Positions 35,621 through 43,232 of a stretch of 64,000 nt of DNA are shown here, one piece after another. Both the position numbers and the translations under genes were made by a program. The notes beneath the pieces are model-generated. The model was not told the origin of the DNA and searched no databases. It saw nothing but the letters and a program-made list of their open reading frames with translations. Each line of letters begins with the position of its first letter. The first letter of the stretch is position 1. The stretch is taken from positions 1,099,501-1,163,500 of the forward strand of contig NZ_JBANRJ010000001.1 in the NCBI RefSeq assembly GCF_037154075.1, written 5' to 3'. Origin of the DNA: Sphingobium aromaticiconvertens (GTDB lineage Bacteria; Pseudomonadota; Alphaproteobacteria; Sphingomonadales; Sphingomonadaceae).

Positions 35621-35861
35621 GATTTGCGGCCGACTATGTAAACGCGATTCGCGAAGAGCCGAAATTTCTGCATACCGACACGAGCTGGAACTTCATTCTC
35701 GTCGCCAGCGAGTTCGAGCCGGAGATCGAGAGCCGAATCTATAAGACGGATCTCCCGCATGCCTGTTCCTCAACAGCGACAATTTCCAGTTCCGGATCAA
35801 GACCTGGGCAGAGGTTGCGACTTCTCAAGCCTATGATTTGATTGAGAAATCAATTGCTTAG
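35621..35861 (+). pseudogene. C-terminal scrap of a large ATP-binding protein, frameshifted
   Basis: One frame reads ADYVNAIREEPKFLHTDTSW then NFILVASEFEPEIESRI; after about 35762 a second frame continues LFLNSDNFQFRIKTWAEV and stops at 35861. The two pieces together look like the end of large GHKL-type ATPase/restriction-associated proteins that end with a TWAEV motif. The family guess is weak; the decay is clear. This stretch is lower in GC than the flanks. The 622-base gap 35559-36180 otherwise holds only the repeat at 35831 and the AbiE operator. Confidence 0.5.
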
Positions 35862-35893
35862 GTGCTCCACTAGAAAGCTCTTCTGAATCCGCC
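35831..35893 (+). repeat. Diverged copy of the att-proximal segment
   Basis: CTATGATTTGATTGAGAAAT and the following CAATTGCTTAG, then AAGCTCTTCTGAATCC, align with 38403-38464 (CTATGATTTGACTGCGAAAT, CAATCGCTTAG, CAAGCTCTTCTGGGCACC). The second copy ends in a true att core, so this one is probably an older, decayed island end. Confidence 0.65.
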
Positions 35894-36090
35894 TACATCT
35901 ATTAACGTCCACGGTCGTTCAGCTGGCTTAGGCATGGCGCTGCGTTCCAGAAGCGAGGATCAATCTCAAGCTTGCTCACGCGGCACGCGCTAGCAATCCA
36001 TGCGTTCGGCCTCGAAAGCGTCGCCAGCTTTTCAAGAAGGCCCTTGAGGGTTTCCCTCTGCAGATTCTGCCACCTCATTCTGTTCCTCAT

Positions 36091-36171
36091 AATTTGTCAG
36101 AAAAATACATCATGAACCTGACAAATTCGTTTTGCAATTTGTCAGAACTGCGCATACACGCTTCTGACAAA
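36091..36171. promoter_or_regulatory. Paired inverted repeats, AbiEi operator
   Basis: AATTTGTCAG (36091-36100) with CTGACAAATT (36118-36127), and AATTTGTCAG (36136-36145) with CTGACAAA (36164-36171). The two inverted pairs lie directly before the abiEi ATG, with half-sites 27-28 bases apart. AbiEi antitoxins repress their own operon by binding inverted repeats upstream, so this is the probable operator. Confidence 0.8.
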
Positions 36172-36180
36172 GGAACTGGC

Positions 36181-36852
36181 ATGCGCGGACCGGGCCTCGA
36201 TCTCAAAAGTGCCATATTGGACCGAATGGTCTCCGGAGGCGTGCCTTCAGTCTGGACGCCGCAGGACTTTCTCGACCTTGGCTCTCGCGACGCCGTTGAT
36301 CAGGTGCTCCATCGACTGACCCGCAATGGCGATGTTCGCAGGATTGCCCGCGGCCTGTATGACAAGCCGAAACTCAACCACCTCACGGGCAAGCCCACGC
36401 ACCCCGATCCGCGCGCCGTCGTCGATGCACTGGCTCGGCGGGACCAAGCCCGTGTCCTCGTCGATGGCGTAACCGCGGCCAACGATCTAGGACTCTCCGA
36501 TGCCGTCCCTGCTCGCATCGTCGTCCATACCGACGCAAGATTGAAGCCCATCACGCTCGGCAACCTCAAGATCGATTTCAAAACCACTGCGCCAAGTCGA
36601 CTGCACTGGGCGGGGCGGCCAGCGATGCGTGTCGTCCAGGCCTTGCATTGGTTGCATGACGCCGGGGGAGATACCGATCCGGATGTTGCCAAGCGTCTGC
36701 GCACCATTTTCGCCCACCCTGATCACGGCGCCGACATCGTCAACGACCTTCAGGCCGATATGCTGACGCTCCCGCTCTGGATGCAGAATATCCTGCGCGA
36801 TACGATGCCGGCTACCTTGTCAGCTGACCGTCTGAAGACCAAGCGAGCATGA
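36181..36852 (+). CDS. abiEi: AbiEi-type antitoxin (DUF6088 family)
   Basis: 223 residues from ATG 36181, chosen because AAAGGA precedes it and the longer TTG start would lie inside the operator. An N-terminal winged helix (VWTPQDFLDLGSRDAVDQVLHRLTRNGDVRRIARGLYDKP) precedes the AbiEi C-terminal domain (TAANDLGLSDAVPARIVVHTD, then IDFKTTAPSRLHWAG). It neutralises the nucleotidyltransferase toxin encoded next and represses the operon. It overlaps the toxin gene by 4 bases. Confidence 0.88.
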   Translation: MRGPGLDLKSAILDRMVSGGVPSVWTPQDFLDLGSRDAVDQVLHRLTRNGDVRRIARGLYDKPKLNHLTGKPTHPDPRAVVDALARRDQARVLVDGVTAANDLGLSDAVPARIVVHTDARLKPITLGNLKIDFKTTAPSRLHWAGRPAMRVVQALHWLHDAGGDTDPDVAKRLRTIFAHPDHGADIVNDLQADMLTLPLWMQNILRDTMPATLSADRLKTKRA

Positions 36853-37907
36853 CAATGAACGCCGCCTACGCCCAGTTCCTAGCATCCGATCCGACGGATC
36901 GACGGGATGTGTTCATCGGCGCCGGCCAGCGGCTCGGCACAGCGCCCCAGAATATCGAGAAGGATTTCTGGGTCTGCTGGACGCTCGATGCACTGTTCAA
37001 CGGTCCGGCGTCCCACGGCCCGCGCTTTCTGTTCAAAGGGGGTACGTCGCTGTCGAAAGGCTTCGGCCTGATTCAGCGTTTTTCCGAGGACATCGACATC
37101 ACGGTGTTTCGCGAAGACATCGGCCAAGATGCAAGCGTCGAGGCGCTGGAGGGGATGTCCGGCAAGAAGCGACAGGCCAAGCTCGATGCCATTAAGGCGG
37201 CATGCCAAGCCTTCATAGGCGGAGACCTGTTCGTCCAGCTTTCGGAGACACTGGCCAGTGCAGTGGGCGAGGGCATGGCAGGCGCGAAGGTCGAACTCGA
37301 TCCGGACGATGAAAGCGCGCAGAGCCTTCTACTTTGGTATCCAAGCGTGACAGCCGATCCCGACGGGTACATCCGCAAAGCCGTCAAAATAGAATCCGGG
37401 GCCAAATCCGCTCTCGACCCTCATGCACGCCATAGCGTCACTCCCTATCTCGCCGACGACCTGCCCGCCCTCGACCTGACGGTCGCCAACGTGACCATCG
37501 TCGACGTGGAACGCACCTTCTGGGACAAGGTCGTCATTCTCCATGGCCTGCGCCGCTGGTTCGACGCCCGGCAGGTTTTGCGTGCGGGTGGCCAGCGCGT
37601 CTCACGCCATTATTACGACGTGCATCAAATGATGGTCGCCGGAACCGGCGCTTCAGCGATGGCCAACCCCGAGCTCGGCAGGGATTGCGTCGCACACGCC
37701 CGGATGTTCTTTAACAGCCGCGACCTCGATCTTGCTCATGCTGAGCCCGGTAGCTTCTCCCTGATACCGACCGACGCGATGATCGCTGACCTCCGCCGCG
37801 ACTATGGTGCCATGGCCGGCATGATCTTCGGCGATGTGCCCGACTTCGATGCCGTCCTCGCAACCGTCGAAACGCTCCAGCGCTCGTTGAACGAACCGGC
37901 CGCATGA
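36849..37907 (+). CDS. abiEii: AbiEii-type nucleotidyltransferase toxin
   Basis: 352 residues. The polymerase-beta-like core motifs are intact: KGGTSLSK at 63-70 and SEDIDI at 79-84, followed by the family's VERTFWDKVVILH segment. AbiEii toxins (including MenA-like members) transfer nucleotides to tRNA ends or other targets and cause growth arrest in phage infection. Directly coupled to abiEi, forming a complete type IV toxin-antitoxin/abortive infection module. Confidence 0.9.
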   Translation: MTMNAAYAQFLASDPTDRRDVFIGAGQRLGTAPQNIEKDFWVCWTLDALFNGPASHGPRFLFKGGTSLSKGFGLIQRFSEDIDITVFREDIGQDASVEALEGMSGKKRQAKLDAIKAACQAFIGGDLFVQLSETLASAVGEGMAGAKVELDPDDESAQSLLLWYPSVTADPDGYIRKAVKIESGAKSALDPHARHSVTPYLADDLPALDLTVANVTIVDVERTFWDKVVILHGLRRWFDARQVLRAGGQRVSRHYYDVHQMMVAGTGASAMANPELGRDCVAHARMFFNSRDLDLAHAEPGSFSLIPTDAMIADLRRDYGAMAGMIFGDVPDFDAVLATVETLQRSLNEPAA

Positions 37908-38102
37908 TCATCACGCGACATTGCTCTGGCTGATATCGCCCGCATCGCGCGGCTGCTCTCCGGACCGTGCGAAGTGCAAAGAGCGCTCAGGAACCTCCCT
38001 TGGGAGTGGTCGCCACGTTCACCTTGTCATGCGCTGCCATTAGGTTTTTCTGCTGCACGATCTTTAGGTTATCGTGTCAGGGAATGCGATGATCCCCTCA
38101 CT

Positions 38103-38132
38103 TGTCCGAAATTTGTAGCCATATTTCGGACA
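38103..38132. repeat. Island palindrome, copy 1
   Basis: TGTCCGAAAT and ATTTCGGACA arms around a 10-base centre. A second copy with the same arms lies at 53674-53703. Each sits roughly 300-350 bases before an att copy. Confidence 0.75.
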
Positions 38133-38221
38133 ATCCGGCCCAACGCCCAGACGGATACGATCCGCCCGTCGATTTACGTCCAGCGCTCGAATGACATTGG
38201 ATTTTAGGCCATGGATATACC

Positions 38222-38285
38222 ATGAGCTTATCTGGGGCATAAAAATTGAGGCAATTACTCGACGCATGGAAGTTCCTCGCGCCCA
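38222..38285 (+). pseudogene. 5' relic of a second-type abiEi gene
   Basis: The leader TATACCATGAG and the following AAAAATTGAGG, then CTCGACGCATGG, align with the start of the AbiEi gene at 50832 (TATACCATGAG, AAAAATTGAGG, CTCGATGCTTGG). Translated, KLRQLLDAWKF matches KLRSLLDAWEP, but an in-frame stop interrupts and the match fades after about 20 codons. Confidence 0.6.
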
Positions 38286-38449
38286 TGATCTCGAATTGGC
38301 CAGCGCTCGAGCCGAGCCGGGCTTGAGCAGAGCGTCCATCCACATCCAGCCTTTTCCACGAATCCAGATCGTGCTAATGATGCCTTTGGCGAGTTCGTAA
38401 GTCTATGATTTGACTGCGAAATCAATCGCTTAGCTGCCCAGCAATCAAG

Positions 38450-38464
38450 CTCTTCTGGGCACCA
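38450..38464 (+). repeat. Attachment-site copy 2
   Basis: CTCTTCTGGGCACCA, identical to the last 15 bases of the tRNA-Leu gene, with integrase 2 starting 162 bases downstream. This marks the junction between two elements. Confidence 0.85.
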
Positions 38465-38626
38465 TTTGTTCTTCCGGGGACATCCGAGAACGTCCGAAAG
38501 GTGGCTGATTTCAGCCGTTTTTTGTGCTAAGACCGTCCGGTCAAATCCGGGCTGATCCGGCACCAATCGGGAACAAATATGGTATCCTGCATGGTATCGA
38601 AGGCCCCTTATGGACGGGCCGATACC

Positions 38627-39852
38627 ATGGGAAAACTTTACGCCACGACCGTTACCAGCGCCAGGCCGAGGGAGCGCGAATACAAGCTCACCGACGGCGC
38701 CGGCCTCTATCTCCTCGTCAAGCCGAACGGCCGCAAGCTCTGGCGGCTGAACTATGCCTATCTTGGCAAGCAGCGCACGCTCTCCTTCGGCGCATGGCCC
38801 GATGTCGGTCTCGGCGATGCGCGCGAACGGCGCGACGAAGCGCGCAAGCTGATCGCGGCCGGCCTCGCGATCCCTCGCACGAGGCCAAGCTCGCCGTGGC
38901 CCGCGAGATGCTGTCCGAGGAGAACAGCTTCAAGCTGGTCGCCGAGGAATGGGTCGCCAAGCAGGAACGCGAAGGGATGGCCGAGATCACCCTCAGCAAG
39001 ATTCGCTGGCTGCTCGACAAGGCCTATCCCAGGATCGGCAATCGCCCCGTCGCCAAGATCACCGCGCAGGAGGTGCTTGTCGTGCTCCGCTCGATCGAGG
39101 CCACCGGCCGCTACGAAAGCGCACGGCGCATGCGCAGCGTGCTCGGTCGCGTGTTCCGCTATGCCATCGCGACCACGCGGGCCGAAACCGATCCGGCACG
39201 CGACCTGCGCGGCGCGCTCACCGTGCCCAAGGCCAAGCATCTCGCCGCCATCACCACTGACAAGGGCGCGGGCGAACTCATGCGCGCGATCGAAGGCTAT
39301 ACCGGCCATGCCATCACCCTGTTCGGGCTCAGGCTGTCGGCACATCTGTTCGTGCGCCCCGGCGAATTGCGTCAGGCGGAGTGGAGCGAATTCGAATTCG
39401 ACCGTTCGGTCTGGAACATCCCCGAGCAGAAGATGAAGATGCGGCGGCCGCACCGGGTGCCGCTGTCCACGCAGGCAACCAAGCTCTTCGAGCAGCTCTG
39501 GGAGCTGACGGGCACGGGGAAATACTGCTTTCCCTCCTTCCGCTCGCCGCGTCGCCCGATGTCCGAGAATACCGTCAATGCGGCGCTGCGGGCGCTCGGG
39601 TTCGGGCAGGAGGAGATGACGGCGCACGGTTTCCGGGCGATGGCGGCGACGCTGCTCAACGAAACAGGCAAATTCAATCCCGACGCCATCGAGCGCCAGC
39701 TCGCCCATATGGAGACCAACGCCATCCGGCGTGCCTACACCCGCGGCGAATATTGGGACGAGCGCGTGCGCATGATGCAGCACTGGTCCGATCATCTCGA
39801 CCAGTTGCGCGACGGCGCCAAGGTGCTGAAGCCGAACTTCGCGCGCGGCTGA
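38627..39852 (+). pseudogene. P4-type tyrosine integrase 2, frameshifted
   Basis: Two frames together make one integrase of about 410 residues. The N-terminal arm domain (MGKLYATTVTSARPREREYK, DGAGLYLLVKPNGRKLWRLNY, up to KLIAAGLA) lies in the frame of ATG 38627. From about 38866-38880 the match continues one frame over (SHEAKLAVAREMLSEENSFK) to the catalytic RPGEL, HGFRA and RRAYTRGEYW. One missing base near GGCCTCGCGATCCCTC explains it. A sequencing error is possible; if real, the enzyme is dead. Close relative of integrase 1. Confidence 0.88.
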
Positions 39853-39868
39853 CAGGACGCACATCCGA

Positions 39869-41122
39869 TCACCGATCACGGTAGGTCCAGTTCGTCACAT
39901 CGGCGATCGATTCGAACACATCCAGCGGATCGGATGCGAGCGGATCATATTGGGTCGCCCGCGCCTCCGCCCAATCCAGCCATTCGGACGCCGGCTTGTC
40001 TTCTATGACCATGGTCGGATCCGGAATCGCGGCGCGAAGCGCGGCGACGAAACTCCGGGCAAGTTCGGCATCGCGCCACCGGCCGGCATGCTCGAGCAGG
40101 CGCCGAAAGCGGTTCTCCTCGAGCTTGCGTTGCTGTTCCAGTTCGTAGCGCCGCTGCGCCTCAATCCGTCGCCGCTCCTCCGCTTTCTCGCGCTGCTCGC
40201 GCTCGACCGCCATCAGCGGGAACGCGGCGACCAGTGTCGCGAGAATGTCGCCGGCCATCATCTCAACTGTGCCCTTGCGGCCGTCCTGCCAGTTGCGTTG
40301 CAAGCCGCCGGGCAGCCAGCCTTTCACCTCGAAGATGAGGATGTCGGTCTCGACAAGTTCCAGCCTGTAGTCCTTGTCACCGGACGAGCGCCAACGCTGC
40401 TCATCGGCCGTGAGCGGCCGTCGGACCTGCTGCAGCTTCGTCCTGAGCTGAAATTCGATCCTTTCGCGCCCGAGCGTGGCGACAAGGTCACGCCGGTCGC
40501 TTTCTGTGATCGCCACATGCTCGGCTTCCAGCGCCTTGAGCAACGCATCCAGCGCCCTGTGGCGCCGCCGTTCCTGCGGAGTGAACGGCGCTGGGTGGAC
40601 CAGCCGCTTGAGCCGATGGTCATAGATCTGTTCCCGCTTGCCGATGTCGCGCTCTCGCTTCGCGATCCAACCAGCAATGATCGGATGCGGTCGGGCGAGA
40701 CGGTCGACGATGCGGGGCGGGCTGGCCTTGTCACGCGCTGCCGCGAGGGCAATCTGAGTTGCCGGGGCAACGGCGCGCCCGGCGGCGACCGGGACGATCC
40801 TGATCGTCTCGTCCATGCCCGGCCCGGCTGGCGGCAATGCCCTGGTTATAACGGGCTTGCCTGCAGCGAGCTTGTTCCAATGACCCTGGACTGGTCGCGG
40901 AACTTCGAACCGATCACAAATCTTGGCCAATCCCTGGTCGGATATCCCGAACCTCTTTGCCAGATGGCTGACGGGATGCGCCCAGACCAGCGCATGAAGT
41001 TCCTGGCGAGTCAGGCTGGTCGGGCCAATCGGGTCATTTTCGGAATTCGTCTGCCTTACACTGTTCACTGCCATCTCACCAACAACACTGTCCTTCATCC
41101 TATGTCGCCTGACGGCAGACAC
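39869..41122 (-). CDS. Uncharacterised island protein with HTH-like N-terminus
   Basis: 417 residues. LTRQELHALVWAHPVSHLAKRFGISDQGLAKICDRF looks like a DNA-binding helix-turn-helix. The middle is basic and helical (IAGWIAKRERDIGKREQIYDHRL), residues about 300-345 are a strong coiled coil (AVEREQREKAEERRR, QRRYELEQQRKLEENRF), and the C-terminus ends ASEWLDWAEARATQYDPL. Similar genes are frequent next to integrases in alphaproteobacterial islands, but I know no function. It is convergent with integrase 2, 16 bases apart. Confidence 0.72.
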   Translation of the reverse strand: MSAVRRHRMKDSVVGEMAVNSVRQTNSENDPIGPTSLTRQELHALVWAHPVSHLAKRFGISDQGLAKICDRFEVPRPVQGHWNKLAAGKPVITRALPPAGPGMDETIRIVPVAAGRAVAPATQIALAAARDKASPPRIVDRLARPHPIIAGWIAKRERDIGKREQIYDHRLKRLVHPAPFTPQERRRHRALDALLKALEAEHVAITESDRRDLVATLGRERIEFQLRTKLQQVRRPLTADEQRWRSSGDKDYRLELVETDILIFEVKGWLPGGLQRNWQDGRKGTVEMMAGDILATLVAAFPLMAVEREQREKAEERRRIEAQRRYELEQQRKLEENRFRRLLEHAGRWRDAELARSFVAALRAAIPDPTMVIEDKPASEWLDWAEARATQYDPLASDPLDVFESIADVTNWTYRDR

Positions 41123-41549
41123 TTAAGGCGCGATCATTCCTGGTAGTTTCTCGCGCCAGATTGCCCAGGCCCGAGCGTCCGGCGATCGGTGCGTCGTGCG
41201 TGGGCCAAGGCAACAGATCGTCAAGGCCGCGGATCGACCACAACCCGGAAACCCCGGGCTTGCTTCTCTTCGATCCTGCATTAGTCTGATCTGGCACCGC
41301 TTTTTGGCGGTGCCGAGGCGTGAGAACCTCGCATGGGATGATTTACCCGCCATCGTGCGGCCGGGTGGCCGACGCGCATGTCCAAGCCGTTCGCGGCCAA
41401 AGGCGTCGGCGCGTGTTCTCATGCACGTTCTCAACACCCGGCTCCGGCCGGCTTTGCCTCGGATGACGAGGCGAGCCAGGCATGGAAGATGGACTGACCA
41501 GATTTCGCCGCGGACGCGGCCATTTCGGCATCGGGCAAGGACAGGCCCG
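41123..41549. other. Intergenic region before fecI, rich in hairpins
   Basis: 427 bases with no convincing gene. It contains GGCACCGC/GCGGTGCC (41293-41314), CGAGG/CCTCG just after it, and GCCTCG/CGAGGC near 41456-41473. No lasso-peptide precursor-like short ORF was seen on either strand. Confidence 0.5.
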
Positions 41550-42137
41550 ATGCGACTGATCGCCGACGCCTTGACATCCTTGTCGGCTGCGCGGATTGCC
41601 GAGGGCGACCCACTGCCGCCCGACGATCGTGTCGCCGCTGGATCGGTACTGGCGCTCGAAGACCTTTACCGGACGCAGGGGCCGGGCCTGCGTCGCTACT
41701 TCGCGCGTCGCGCCCACGGCCAGGACGTCGATGACCTGATGCAGGAGAGTTTTGCCAGGCTCGCCGACGCGGCAAACGTCCCCGACAGGACAATCGAGCA
41801 ACCGGAAGCCTATTTGAACCGGATTGCCACCAACCTGCTGCGGAACCGGGCGCGATCGGCCCTGCAACGCTCGCTTGCGCAGCATGTCCCGGTCGAGGAG
41901 GAATCCCTGGCCGGGCCTGACATGACCGCCGCACTGGAGGCCCGCGACCTGCTGGATCGGCTCCAGAACGCGCTGATACGACTGAAGCCGAAGACACGCG
42001 GCATCTTCCTTGCCCATCGCGTCGACGGTCACAGCTATAACGAGATCGCCAAGCAAACCGGATTGAGCGTAAAAGGCGTCGAGTGGCATATGACAAAGGC
42101 AATCGCCCATCTCGACCGCATGCTGAGGTCCCGTTGA
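41550..42137 (+). CDS. FecI-type ECF sigma factor
   Basis: 195 residues from ATG 41550 (AAGGA upstream; the longer frame is leader sequence). Region 2 is seen as LYRTQGPGLRRYFARRAHGQDVDDLMQESFARL and region 4 as LKPKTRGIFLAHRVDGHSYNEIAKQTGLSVKGVEWHM. Such sigma factors are released when a paired FecR gets a signal from a TonB receptor. The next two genes are exactly those partners, and it overlaps fecR by 4 bases. Confidence 0.9.
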   Translation: MRLIADALTSLSAARIAEGDPLPPDDRVAAGSVLALEDLYRTQGPGLRRYFARRAHGQDVDDLMQESFARLADAANVPDRTIEQPEAYLNRIATNLLRNRARSALQRSLAQHVPVEEESLAGPDMTAALEARDLLDRLQNALIRLKPKTRGIFLAHRVDGHSYNEIAKQTGLSVKGVEWHMTKAIAHLDRMLRSR

Positions 42138-43156
42138 CACCCGACGTCGGTAAGGAAGCTGGCACGGATGAGGCCGTGCGCGACGAAGCGATTGCCTGGC
42201 TGGGCCGTCTGCGCGGGCCTGACGGCGCCGAATATCACGCCGCGTTCGAAGACTGGTACACGGCCTCCCCACACAATGCCGAAATCTATGATGACGTTCT
42301 CGGCAATTGGGAGCGCATGGCCCTGGCCGGCCGAACACCGATCGGTGAAGCATCGCGACGGCAGGCCGCAACATCCGGTGCCCGACGCTGGCCGAGGATT
42401 GCCGTTGCCGCAGCGGCCGCCATGATCCTGGTCGTGCTTTCAGGCGTCGGACTGCATCGCTTCGGCGTGATCGGAACCAGCCCGGCGGCCCCGACCGAAG
42501 TCGCAAGCCGGACGGGCGAGATCCGGACGGTCACGCTCGCCGATGGTTCCCGCGTGACGCTCGATACCGACACGTTGCTCGAAATCGCCTACACGACCGG
42601 CGAGCGCCGGCTGACGCTCGAGCGGGGCCGCGCCCGGTTTGACGTGGCGCATGACCCGGCGCGCCCGTTCATTGTCATGGCCGGAAGCGGGACGGTCATT
42701 GCCCACGGGACGCTCTTCGACGTCGAACGACTGGGCGCGCGCGTGCTGGTGTCGCTGCTGCGAGGTTCGGTCGAGGTCACCGGCCTCCCAGCTGATACGA
42801 ATGGACTGGCCAGCAAGGGCCGCTTCCTCAAGCCCGGCCAGCGACTGGCGATCGAAAGCCGGGCCGCACCAGGTTCGCCCACGGCGCTCAGCGCCACCGA
42901 GACGCGCTGGACATCGGGGATGCTCTCGTTCGACGACACGCCGCTTGCCGAGGTCGCGGCGGCTACCAACCGCTACAATGGCGTGAAGATCGGTCTTGCC
43001 GATCCCGCGCTTGGCGAGCTGCGGTTCAGCGGCACCTTCACCGCGCGCGATCCCCTTGGCCTGGCCCGGATGGCGGCCGCGATGTTCGATCTCTCCCTGT
43101 CTCGCGACGATCAGGGCAACATCCTGCTCGGGCGCCCGTCGGCGGCCTCAAAATAA
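42134..43156 (+). CDS. FecR-type anti-sigma/signal transducer
   Basis: 340 residues from TTG 42134, whose TTGA overlaps the sigma stop. Cytoplasmic DUF4880-like domain (AIAWLGRLRGPDGAEYHAAFEDWYTASPHNAEIYDDV), one membrane span (IAVAAAAAMILVVLSGVGLH), then the periplasmic FecR domain (TRTGEIRTVTLADGSRVTLDTDT-type segment) and a C-terminal STN-like part. It passes the receptor signal to the sigma factor. Confidence 0.9.
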   Translation: MTPDVGKEAGTDEAVRDEAIAWLGRLRGPDGAEYHAAFEDWYTASPHNAEIYDDVLGNWERMALAGRTPIGEASRRQAATSGARRWPRIAVAAAAAMILVVLSGVGLHRFGVIGTSPAAPTEVASRTGEIRTVTLADGSRVTLDTDTLLEIAYTTGERRLTLERGRARFDVAHDPARPFIVMAGSGTVIAHGTLFDVERLGARVLVSLLRGSVEVTGLPADTNGLASKGRFLKPGQRLAIESRAAPGSPTALSATETRWTSGMLSFDDTPLAEVAAATNRYNGVKIGLADPALGELRFSGTFTARDPLGLARMAAAMFDLSLSRDDQGNILLGRPSAASK

Positions 43157-43232
43157 TCCCAGGGTAAACCGCCGCTGCGTTGTCGAGGTCCCCAAGCGAT
43201 GCCGTGTCCGTGCGTCGCAGGGGGAACTTGCA

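Larger units (their letters stand above)
37908..38626. other. Gene-free stretch with island-end relics
   Basis: 719 bases without an intact gene. It holds a 30-base palindrome (38103-38132), a decayed AbiEi start (from 38222), the att copy (38450-38464) and an inverted repeat overlapping the integrase 2 start (GGTATCG at 38593 to CGATACC at 38620-38626). The rest shows no coding signal. Confidence 0.7.

Noticed and set aside
38860..38890. Programmed frameshift in integrase 2
   Set aside because: No slippery heptamer or following structure is apparent, and the relative at 30954 is read in one frame, so a simple mutation or sequencing error is more likely.
41123..41549. Possible lasso precursor near the FecI/FecR/receptor module
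   Set aside because: I looked for a 40-50 codon frame with a Gly/Ser/Ala core start and an acidic residue at ring position 8 or 9, and found none on either strand.
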